Source: Procambarus clarkii (taxonomy: Eukaryota; Arthropoda; Malacostraca; Decapoda; Cambaridae). Taken from it: a stretch of 64,000 bases of DNA. This document shows, in pieces, positions 47,635 to 59,000 of this stretch (position 1 is its first letter; the number at the start of each line of letters is the position of its first letter). The notes beneath the pieces are model-generated. The model worked only from the letters and a program-made list of their open reading frames with translations. It made no database searches and was not told the DNA's origin. The position numbers and the translations under genes were made by a program. The stretch lies in the NCBI RefSeq assembly GCF_040958095.1, contig NC_091227.1, forward strand, positions 19,411,210 through 19,475,209, in the 5' to 3' direction.

Positions 47635-48135
47635 TGCTTTAGAGCAATGCTGGGATATGAACCAGCATTCTAGTGACTCTCAGACGCTTGCCTTAACCTA
47701 CTCAGTTATGATAGGATAAAACCTATCGAACCTGGAACTGCGTCCACTAGGAAAGTCTGGAGGTCTCAACTGATGCCACAACCAGGTTTTAGGCATAGCC
47801 TGCCTTCACTCTGCCCTGTGGGTAATAGTGTTCTCCACCATATGTCCCTCCTTCAGAACACAAGGATATCACAGACTTCCTCAGGGGACATATTAGGGTT
47901 CTGGATTGATTAACGTTTGTCTTATCATGGTACGAGTGGGATAAGGCAAGCGTTTGGAGTCATTAGTTGCTGGTTCAAATCCCTACATTGCTCCAAGTGA
48001 TTTTCTCATTGATATATCACGTAATTGTGGTTGGACACACTCCTTTTCTCCTTCCTATCTTAAATCTTATCCTTTCTAAGTGCTATATATATAGTCATAA
48101 TGACTTAACGCTTTCTCCTGATAATTAGATTACCT
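47635..48135. repeat. Facing tRNA-derived SINE copies (family C) plus family-B tail
   Basis: 47640-47760 reads as a reversed SINE head (gggatatgaaccagcattct). 47930-48025 is a sense copy ('gggataaggcaagcgtttgg', 'gctggttcaaatccctacat', then 'ctcattgatatatcacgtaa'). Positions 48060-48135 add the family-B 3' half. Confidence 0.5.
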
Positions 48136-48210
48136 CTTCACCGGGTCTATTCTGCATTTTCTACTACATCGTTATCTCCATTAGGTTTTTATTTTGCTCT
48201 GTAAATAGGC

Positions 48211-48886
48211 AACCCGTCCTCGGACCAAGTCCATTCGATCCAGCGGTCGACCCCACAGACGCATTCAGAAATTTTTACATGCTGTTCATTCAAAATCGGA
48301 ATTTTCTCAAATGTAAATTAATATTATAATATATTAGCATATTATGCATATATAGGCATAGGTTAGGTTAGGTTAGGTGTTTAGGTTCTGTTGGCGATTA
48401 TTTGTATTTGTAGTACGTGGCTGAAGCATTTACAGCGTTGTGGTTCGAACAAAATTCGTCAGTGAAGTACTTAATCCGGAAGTGTTCGAACGAAAACAGT
48501 TGTGAGTCGTGTGTAAACCATTTTATATTCATAAACAGGGGGGTTGGCGGGTGCATGGAATCACTTTTGGGTCTTTGGAGGGTGGTCTGCGACTCAACTG
48601 ATTTCGTTCAAACACTTCCGGAACAAGTGCTTCACTGACGAATTTTACTCGAACCACAACGCTGTAAATGCTTCACCCACGTACTACAAATACAAATAAT
48701 CGCCAACAGAACTTAAACACCTAACCTAACCTAACCTATGCCTATATATGCACAATATGCTAATAAATTATAATATTAATTTACATTTGAGAAAATTCCG
48801 ATTTTGAATGAACAGCATGTACAAATATACGAATGCGTCTGTGGGGTCGACCGCTGGATGTAATGGATTTGAGTCGAGGACGGGTT
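48211..48886. repeat. 676-bp inverted repeat with TTAGG tracts in both arms
   Basis: Left arm 48211-48509 and right arm 48590-48886 are reverse complements over nearly 300 bp with few differences, around an 80-bp loop. Both begin, from outside, 'aacccgtcctcg' and contain 'cagcggtcgaccccacagac', four TTAGG-type units (aggttaggttaggttagg at 48359-48376, reversed at 48720-48737) and 'gtatttgtagtacgtgg'. The loop sequence ('gtaaaccattttatattcat', then 'ggtgcatggaatcacttttg') is repeated directly after the right arm at 48887-48964. It does not look coding. Confidence 0.93.
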
Positions 48887-49225
48887 GTGTGTAAACCGTT
48901 TTTCATTCATAAACAGGGGGTTCGGCTGGTGCATGGAATCACTTTTGGGTCTTTTTTTTGGAGGACAGGCTAGAGTAACTGAATGGGATGACATCATGGG
49001 CCCAGTCTTAAACTTGAATAGCCGGACCCCCAGCAACCATTGCACCGTTCTGCTGTTTCAGGCAGGGTATATACCCAGACCCACAGCCAGATTTGTTGTG
49101 GTAATCGACTTACGTATATTTTCAAGGTCACCACTGCCAGCAACTCTGAACATGTGTTCCGGTTTATTGCTCCGGGCGGGTGGATGATGCGCCATAGTTG
49201 GTTCGTCAGTCTGAGATCAGCAGCC

Positions 49226-52200
49226 ATGGACGCAGGACCTGTAAATAACGTCATCCTCCTGGCAGACAGTTACAAGGTAACGTATCTTAAATTGTTATAT
49301 AACCCGGTAGTACAGTCGGGTTCGTTCTCTTGTTGTTGTTGAGGATTCAGCTACTTGGAACAGAAGTTTCAAGAAGCACGGGCTATGGTGAGCCCGTAGT
49401 GGACTTAGGTTCCTACTCGACCCACAATCGGGAATTCCGAGTTCACATCTCGAGCGGGACAAAAATGGTAGGGCGCGTTTCGTACCACCTAATGCGCCTG
49501 TTCGCCTAGCAGTAAATAGGTACCCAAGAGTTAGTCAGTTTGTCCCCCGACACAATGAATTATTATTGCACTGATTTAGCACTATAAAAGAGTTATCTGC
49601 AACAAAATATAGATTTTTTGATCAAATGATTCATGATAGACTAACACAGTACCCCATCCTCCTCCACCCAGGGGGCACACTATTCACTGAAGGCCCTCAC
49701 AGACTAATCCAGTGCCTCCTCCTCCAGGTGGGGCACTACCAGCAGTACCCACCGGGTACCACTCTCCTCTACTGTTACTTCGAGTCCCGCGGAGGAAAGT
49801 AAGTCATCTTCGCATCTCTAAAAACTAATTAGAATCAGAGTATTTGACATTTTCAGTCGCAGCCTTGAGATAATTACCAACATGTGATTAGAAAAACAAG
49901 GACAAAAACAGTTGAGTAGGCCCATATTTGTTAGTGTTTTAAGAATCGTGAATTCAGGAAGTTTTCATTGTGGTTGGGAAGTGTTTTTGCTTGCTACAGG
50001 TTAGTGGTAAGCTTTTCAATGGTTTGTTTTGATCTAATACCACATTGAACATGTTGTGGCTAATGTCAAAATATTGCAAATGCAAGGTTTAAGGTATATA
50101 ATGTGTGTGTAGACACTTATGCATGGTTACTATCTTCCGCATCTGATGATGGAATTACTGAATATTATAAATGCTACTTTAAACTTTAATAAGCTTCTTC
50201 GTTACCTGTTAATTTACAACCATTTTCATTTAAAGCTTCTTAAGCTGACCTTCACCAGTGAATAAAATTGACAAACAATAATTAATGTTATTTACATAAA
50301 GAGGATAAATGCACAATACTTGAAAATGAGGCTGCGTCGCTCTGCTTTGTATGTTACAAATAATATCAATAACAGTAATAATAATGTTAAAATAATTAAG
50401 ATACTCAGAGTCAGCAAAAACAGCAGACAGCCTTCAGGTGTCATTATATAGATTCAGTACACATTTATTGTTTAAATTATGGATTATACCTCTGGGTCAT
50501 CATGGAGGGAATTGTCAGATTCAGTTTTAAGCCGTTCGTATTGCCGATTTTGCTTTTGGAAGTTACATGTTTCTCCTGTGATGGCATGTAATGGTAAACG
50601 TCTCTGGCAAGGTTTCCATACACCTGTTTCTTCGGGCTGCAATACATCCTTAAGCGATGGCTGGTGGGACCTGTCGTCACCCGTCAGGCTATCCAGGAGG
50701 CTAAAGAAATCTACTCCAACGTCTATATGAATGACGAGGACTTCAATGAGGATGGCTGGAACTATATTCTGGAGGTAAAGTATTTTATGGATGGTTTGGA
50801 ACTATATTGTTCAGGTTAGGTTCCTTCTATATTGTCAGGAACTAAATCTTAAGGAATATTATTTATGAAAAGTCTGGAGCTATTTTGATAGAAATTAACA
50901 CAATCAGTCAAATCAATCAAGAATTATATTAAATTCTTTATGGAAGTTCTGGAACTACATTCTGAAGCTGATGTTCATTATAAAAAGTTTATAAAACTGC
51001 ATCTTTGAGGTGAGACTCTAGAAATAGTTTGATAACATCTGGATTCAAGTTTCTCCTTAAAGAATCAGAAATATGCATTCATGTTAGGCTCTTCAGTGTT
51101 TGGATCTACAGTATGGAAATTAAGATATTTTGGAGTGCCTGACATTACATCCTGGACGCTATGTTATTTATGGAGGGCCTGGAACTACATATTGACCGTT
51201 AATTTTATCATTGAGGGTCGGAACTATATCCTGATATCGAGGTCATTTCCAGATTTCGTATACCCTGCAAATTAATTACAAATGGAACCCTAGAGTCATT
51301 ATGAAAGTAAATAGCTTGTTATATTTATGGATTTTTGTATGTTTATTTATTTATTTATTTATTTATATACAAGAAGATACATTGGGATTGTGAGGATACA
51401 TAGCATAGTAATTACATTCTTGTAAAGCCACTAGTACGCGCAGCGTTTCGGACAGGTCCTTAATCTAAGAAACTTATGTATGCACCTTATGTATGCACTT
51501 AATGGCCACCATACTTAGTTACTATGCAGGAAGACTTTACTGTTGTTGAAGCTTGCACTGTAATAATGACGTTAACATGTTGCAGCATCACGGAGGTCGG
51601 TTGCCGCTGCGGATCAAGGCTATACCGGAGGGGACTATCATGCCTACCAGAAACGTTTTATTTACAGTCGAGAACACCGACCCCGAAGTGCCCTGGATCA
51701 CCACCTTCTTCGAGGTAGGTGCCCTGGATCACCACCTTCTTCGAGGTAGGTGCCCTGGATCACCGCCTTCTTCGAGGTAGGTGCCCTGGATCACCACCTT
51801 CTTCGAGGTAGGTGCCCTGGATCACCACCTTCTTCGAGGTAGGTGCCCTGGATCACCACCTTCTTCGAGGTAGGTGCCCTGGATCACCACCTTCTTCGAG
51901 GTAGGTGCCCTGGATCACCACCTTCTTCGAGGTAGGTGCTCTGGATCACCACCTTCTTCGAGGTAGGTGCCCTGGATCACCACCTTCTTCGAGGTAGGTG
52001 CTCTTTATTAATAGCCTAGTACTGTCTTTTGAAGTCTTCCCCCCCCCCCCAAGTCTCTTACTTCCTGACGTAGGACTAGTACTGTCCTGCGAAGTTCTCC
52101 CAAGTATCAAAGAATGATACTAGGCCAACACCTGGTGTAGGCCTAGTATCATTCTTTGAGACGTCAAGTGAAGTGTATCCTAGGTTACTAATTATATGCA

Positions 52201-53133
52201 ATAATTATTAATAATTTTTCATCTGTACGTGCAGGAGAATTACGCTGACATTACAAAGGACACCATTGCATGAAATACATTGTAACTGGGGCAGCGGAAC
52301 AACGGTAAAAGGCAGGATACAAGAGGATTAACGGGAGCCGTGACGTTCCTGTGTTGATCAATAGCCACGATCACCCTCACGCCCTTCCGCTTTGCTTTAT
52401 TTTTGCCATGTCCAAGGCCAGTGTGGGCGGTGACGGCGGGCGGGGGGCTAGTGTGGGTGGTGACGGCGGGGGGCTAGTGTGAGTAGTGACGGCAGGGGAC
52501 TAGTGTGGGTGGTGACAGTGGGGGACTAGTGTGGGTGGTGACGGCAGGGGGCTAGTATAGGTGGTGACGGCGGGCGGGGGCTAGTGTGGGTGGTGTAACA
52601 CTATACACACTGCCCAACACTATATTTGTGAGTGTGCTGTTATCAGTAACTTGGGACCAAATGGTGTGAGATATTTTGAGCTCTGGAACTACTTCATACA
52701 CTCACAAATACTGGAAGATATCATTGTGCTTTACCCAGAGCTTGGTAGTGAAGGCTAGCAGACGAGACGCATCTCACGTTTGATCCGGATTCCGACTAAC
52801 CACCATGTGAGATGGGGATGTTAGATGAACTGATAGTTAGCTTTTATCTATACTCTGCAATCCTCAGTATAGAACATGGTAAGCAGCACCTTTTTGTGCG
52901 CACCCAAGCTTCTTAATGACGCACACACACAGTACCCGCACCATAATGTGGGCGGGTGACGTGAAGAGGGCGGCTCCCAGCAATTCAGGGATGTCAGTTT
53001 TTTGGTGCGGAGGGAAGTTCCTCCCGGGGGAACATGTACGTGTGTTGGGGCAGGTCTCCTTCCTCCCAGGCAACGCCGCGCCACCCTTACTCTCAACACA
53101 CCGAATCACCATCACCATCACCATCACCATCAC

Positions 53134-53171
<38 letters not shown>

Positions 53172-55918
53172 TAATAATAGTAATAATTATGTAATATGGT
53201 GTAATGCGCAATGAAACTTTGTTAGATGTTAATTTTAACAGAGGCTATAGTGTTAACTGCCGATGATGATTGGAAAGGTATTAATATTTACACTAAAGTA
53301 CCAATGTTTGCTGCAGACAGTGCTGGTGCAAGTATTAATGTTTACACTGAAGTACCCATATTTACTGCAGACAGTGCTGGTACAGGCGTGGTATCCGACG
53401 ACAGTAGCCACCAACTCCAGGATCTACAAGCAGGTTATCCACCACTACCTCGCCCTCACTCATGATAACCTCCTCCTCCTCGACTACTCTGTACGTTACC
53501 CCTCGATATACTTCAGATATATCTAGTTATATTGCCCAATTTTGTTGCTTTAACGTCGGTCTAACGTAGTCCAATGATGACGGTTGACGTTATAGCAACC
53601 TGAAAGGCCCACAGCTGATCCCCTTTACAATTTCATATGTGTTATATAGTTTAAATATAACTGCAAACTATTGTAAAAAGCAATACTCGTTTTCTCCATT
53701 TTATTTTACTGTAGCCTATAGCACGTTCGGATATCATGTAACTGATAATAAAACAATCAAGAAATCCTGTTCCTATCTTATCTCAACTGTGATCTTAACT
53801 ATATCCACGCACCAAATAAACAAACTTAGTGATAAAGATAAAGATTAAGCCACCCAAGAGGTGGCACGGGCATGAATAGCCCGTAAAAACTTAGTGACAT
53901 GCATAAAATTAATATATTACTGTGTGGTGCCAGATGCATGACTGCGGGTATCGGGGTGTCTCGTCTGTTGAAACTGCAGCCATAGGCGGTGCTGCCAACA
54001 TGATCAACTTCAAGGTCAGTCTGCTTTTGTCTTGCGAAATACAGTAGTGTATTCTGCCGCATATCTTTTTATAAATATTTTGCAATATAAACAAAACAGT
54101 TTATACGATAAACACTGCCGTGTAATCTTGTTCTGAGGGAATGCGTTGAGGGTAGTTTTAGTTTAATTGGTCTATCATTGACTCCATATACATAAGCTGT
54201 TGTGAGTGGAGGGAGTGCCGTATCGTAATAGTTTATGATAAAGGCTTCAGACACGGTGGCTGGGTCGTGTCTGCTGAGGAAGTACTACCACGTGGAGACG
54301 GTCGGGGGCATCTCTGGCTCCGGCTCCGAGCACTCCACCATCACCACTTGGGGAAGACATCGGGAGGCCGACGCTTTCAAACACATGCTTAACATCTACA
54401 AAGGAAGTATGGCAACTCCTACTTTTATGTCTAATAATAATAATAAGTTAGTAATAAATAACCTTAACGGCACTTTTATTTATTGATACTAAAGCTAATA
54501 TGTTGCTCTCTTGAGGTTATCTTGAGATGATTATCTTGATCTCAAATCTACTTCTCGTTTAGTTTTGTGTTACACCATTAACCATACAGGCCAATTACCT
54601 AGTGATGTTCAGGCTATGCTGGAATGCTCTACACAGATAGTAGTAGTAGTTGGCATCCAACAGTCTCGGGAGACTATGGAGTTGCGCTTAGGTTGTCGAG
54701 GCTGGAGTGTCCTCTAGCCTCGACAACCTCAAAGCCTCTGTAGGTTGATATGGAGAAGCTGTTATCTATGCAGCAGATCCCCACCCTTTCTACGTTGCTG
54801 AAATTGTTCTATGGAAATGCAAACGTCAATACGCTTGGTTTCAGTGCCGTCGCAGCAGGAGCTGCCAGAACGAGGCTGAAGTCAACAACGAACTGTCTTA
54901 GGGGTTCCAGCTGTTGTTGTTCTAGATTCAGCTACCCAGAACAAAATGTTGCAAGTATCACGGGCTATGGTGAGCCCGTAAGTGGAGGCTATTTGGAACC
55001 ATTATCTGTATCAATAGCTGATACTAAAGATCTGGCGATAGATGGGGGTCTTCTTGGTGGGTTTCAGCCTTGGAGGGCTGACTGTACCAGTTAGGGAGCT
55101 GGTGAGGTTAGTGTAGACCTCTAGGTCTTCCGTTTTTCCTTGCGTGAGACTTCGGCTGCGCCGTGCTGTCGTTGGAGTTTGGTGAGTGGCCTCCATTAGG
55201 AGGTCATGTACCGAGTAGGTGTCGTATTTGTGATGCGGCGGTGGAGCACCTAAGATTTTCTCGTCTGAGGAGTCCGTAACCTCCGTAGTGGGCGTTTTCG
55301 TCTTTCGCCTCGTGGCCTGAGGTGCGCTCAGGTATCATTGATTGATGGTAGAAGCTATTTCAGGAGCGCTGGTGGTGCTGTTAGCATTTGTAGACATTAC
55401 ATCTGCTAGCGTGGCTGCTGAGATGGTGATGGTAGGAGTGTTGGGAGCTGGAGAGGGAAGTACCTCTATTTATGCCGCCGGGGTCTTGGGTGGTTCTAGA
55501 GTCTGTGTTGAAATCGACCTCGTGGTCGTCCTGGGGGGTTTCAGCTCTGGAGCTTGCTTATATATTGTACATTGTTTACCTGTGACTTCTCTGTACTCAC
55601 CTATTTGTGTCTACAGGATCTGTGTTGTATATAAAATGTATGTATTTTATATATATAAATTATTGTCATAAAATATTACCCAATTATGGTGCTTTTGCTG
55701 TTATTGTAAATATTAAATCTGTACTGCTGTTAAAACTAGAGATTCAGTGATAGATTAGTCAGATGCCTTGCATTATTATCACTTATATATTGTATATTAT
55801 TTATTATATATCACACAGAAACTGTATTGGAGGGGACCTAAACATTCCCTCTAATAAGTTATGTGTGTTTTCCTCAGAGGCTAAGGGTCCCCTTCTTCCA
55901 GCCAGAGGTGGTACTCCA

Positions 55919-56013
<95 letters not shown>

Positions 56014-59000
56014 GTGATTTCTCTTCACGGAGTGTAATAGTAATGAATTTTGCATATGTTGCATTTTAGGTACCCTCATTTTCACGAAGTGATATTTTAC
56101 AGCCCAAGAGCATCAGACCTTCATCTTCTGCCACTTTCTCTGAATGTCTGTCGTCAACATATCAATAAATATGAAATCTAGGCCCATACAATATGCATCA
56201 AATTTCATTATGTAGGCCTATGCAGCCAACAGTGGCTCTTGACCACTCCTCATTTGGTTTATTGCTTCAATGACACTCCTGTAGGGGCCATCGGGTGTGT
56301 GATTGACTCGTATGACATGTGGAAGTGCTGTGAGGAAATCCTCGGCGGTCAGCTGAAGGAACTCGTGAAGGATCACGCCAAAAGTGGCGGATACATAGTT
56401 GTGTGCCCCGACAGTGGCGACCCTAATGTTGTCGTCTTGAAGGTGGGTGTGCTTACTGTACCTGAGGCTATGTCATGTTCTAGGGGTTCATATTGTGTCT
56501 TAAATGGTCTCTGACGAATTTGAAGTATTATACTTAGACCCGAATGCACTATCGTGAAGGGGAAGGGTGTGTCACATTAATTGCCCTCGAAATGTGACTC
56601 CATGTGATAGGCTACATATTGTACTACACCATATGCAGACGATGAGTCATAATAACGTGGCTGAAGATATAATGACCAACCTACACATCAGAAGGTGAAG
56701 GAAGAAATGAGAACGTTTCGGTCCGTCCTGGACCATTATTAAGTCTTGTGTGAGTAAATTCGTCGTTGATTTGTCATCTTCTGAGGTGTGGTTTGGTCAT
56801 CACTGTACTACACCATGTCACAATGGGCTGTGTACTCTTATTTAGTGTTGCGGTTGTGTCATTTTGTTAATTTTGCACAAGCGCCTTCAAGTCACCACTC
56901 ATGAGAAGATGGGTAAACGATGACGTTTTGGTCCCTCCTGGACCATTATCAAGTCGTGTAATCACACGATAATGGTCCAGGACGGACCGGAACGTCGTCA
57001 TTATTCACCATCTTCTGATGTGTGGTTTGGACATTATATCTTCGGCCATCATCTTCGACTCATCGTCCCCTGACTACATTATTAAAGTCAGAGTACAGTA
57101 CAGGTGTATGGTTTGGACGAGAGTTACATCTCAACGATTAATACGGGTGCTATCCTAGATCCAGTCCTATTATTGTACGTGACCTCGCTGAAGAGGTTAT
57201 GGCACTGTGTACGCCAGAGGGTTAACCCTGGTAATGCAGGTTCGAACCCTGGTTGGGTTATAGTGCCTTCTTGTCTACAACACCTACCCGCCGAAGCCGT
57301 ACATATCAAAGTCCAACATTTCAGTTTAAAATTAAGGTGGAAAAAAATCTAAAAAATAATGGGACATCTTAGACAAGCCACCGGCTTCCTGTCCCTGCCG
57401 AGGCCGTTAGTGGGCCCTCAGGTCATAAACAGAGGGAGAGTGCGAGTGAGTAAATGTTTCACAACGACCCTGTGGTCCTCCTACAGTGCCTGGAGATCTT
57501 GGGTCAACAGTTTGGGACGGAGACCAACAGCAAAGGCTACAAGATGCTGCCCGCGTTTCTCAGGGTCTTCCAAGGCGACGGTGTTAGCTACAAGTCAATT
57601 GGTGAGTCTCTTACAGGGATTAGCGCTCGGGGGTAGTAGTCCTAAAGGCCCGGGCTCGATTCCCGCCCGAGACGGTTTCTTTCACCAGATGGTTCTGTTC
57701 ATCTAGCAGCAAATAGGTACCTGAGACTTAGACAGCTACTACAGGCTGCATCTTGGGGATGTGTGTACGAGTGAAATATATACTTAGTAGACATGATAAG
57801 AGGAAAAACAGGTTGGGGGTCAACCTTATTAACCGACGGTCAGAAAGGCAGAGTTCAAGAACTAACAGCTAGATCCTGCAGGCAGAAATAGTAAATACAC
57901 ACATCTAATATTCAATCAAACAATACAAATTATAAATACCTGCTAGGTATTATTATTAATAAAAAAAATGCTTAAGGATATGCCATCAGGTAATAATAAT
58001 AATAATAGTGTCAACAGGTGTTGAAGGGTGATGACTGAAGAACAGGCTATATAAAATGTTTGCATAATGTTAATGTGTATATATATAGCCTTCCCCTCCC
58101 TCAGGCACGATACTGGAGACATTGAAGAATAACGGCTGGTCAGCGGCCAACGTTGGGTTCGGGTCTGGCGCCTCTCTCCTCCAACGGGTAACATCTTTTA
58201 TCATTATAATTATGTTTTCCTAGCATCTATACTCAAAATGTAATTATGAATAGTAATGCGGTATACCACGTCAACCAAACACCCAAACTGAAAGCAGCCT
58301 ATAGTTTTGCATTGGAGTTTTAGTACAGTTTGTATGCTTTAATTAATCATGTCTTAAAGATTTATAAGCAATGTTTTTTTACTGTTACAGCTTCCCAAGT
58401 TATTCAAATTTCTTTGTTTGAAAGTTGTGTTCCATATCAGCTTTCCATGAGACTACTAAATTGCCACAAATTATTTTATTTGCTACAAAAAAATGGTAAA
58501 ATATTAAATTGAATTGGAATAGATTAAATATTTATATAAGATGAAAATACTGTATGTTAGTTTTTGTAACCACTTTAGTTGGTCCATACAATACAATTAT
58601 TTTATATTAATAGAGCAGGGAGTTATAATTTCATGTACAGTATTTGAACTGAAGCAATAATTAAGTGCATGCTGACAAAATGCTTCAGGCAAGTCTCAAA
58701 ACTTAAAAACTTAGCAATATGGTTGCGTTGTACATGTATATTTTCAACCAATAAGAAGTTTTAAATTTATCATGCATTTTGGACTAGAAGGCCTACTAAA
58801 AATGACCTATTACGTTAAAAAAAATGTTAATTAGCAAAATGCAGATTCTGTGGTACCTTGTTATCATCTAGGTTAGCATAACTAAATTTAAAATAGCTTA
58901 ATAGGTTAATCTGAATATGTGACTTTACATATTAGCCAAGTATAGAGTAATTACAGCAGTACATTTAGCATCCTGAATATGCAAATGTTAGTTAAAGTAA

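Larger units (their letters stand above)
46700..49225. other. Upstream region of NAMPT, mostly repeats
   Basis: It contains a repeat fragment at 46955-47090, a short tandem array at 47100-47235, SINE pieces at 47400-48135 and the large inverted repeat at 48211-48886. The NAMPT start region (49060-49225) is GC-richer and may contain the promoter and 5' UTR. No TATA box is evident. Confidence 0.4.

Noticed and set aside
48359-48376. TTAGG run as a telomere or telomere relic
   Set aside because: There are only about four units, mirrored in both arms of a repeat element amid genes; it is part of the element, not a chromosome end.
48885-49342. Overlapping 100-codon frames on both strands before NAMPT
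   Set aside because: They cover repeat sequence and the NAMPT 5' region in the wrong frames; the NAMPT start at 49226 explains the coding signal.
51689-51993. Direct repeats that could suggest a CRISPR array
   Set aside because: There are no unique spacers, the units are contiguous and they match a NAMPT exon border in an animal genome.
53002-53214. Poly-His / poly-Ile / poly-Met frames
   Set aside because: These are products of the CAT/CAC microsatellite in a NAMPT intron.
55763-56085. Ile-Tyr repeat frames on both strands
   Set aside because: They are products of the TA microsatellite.
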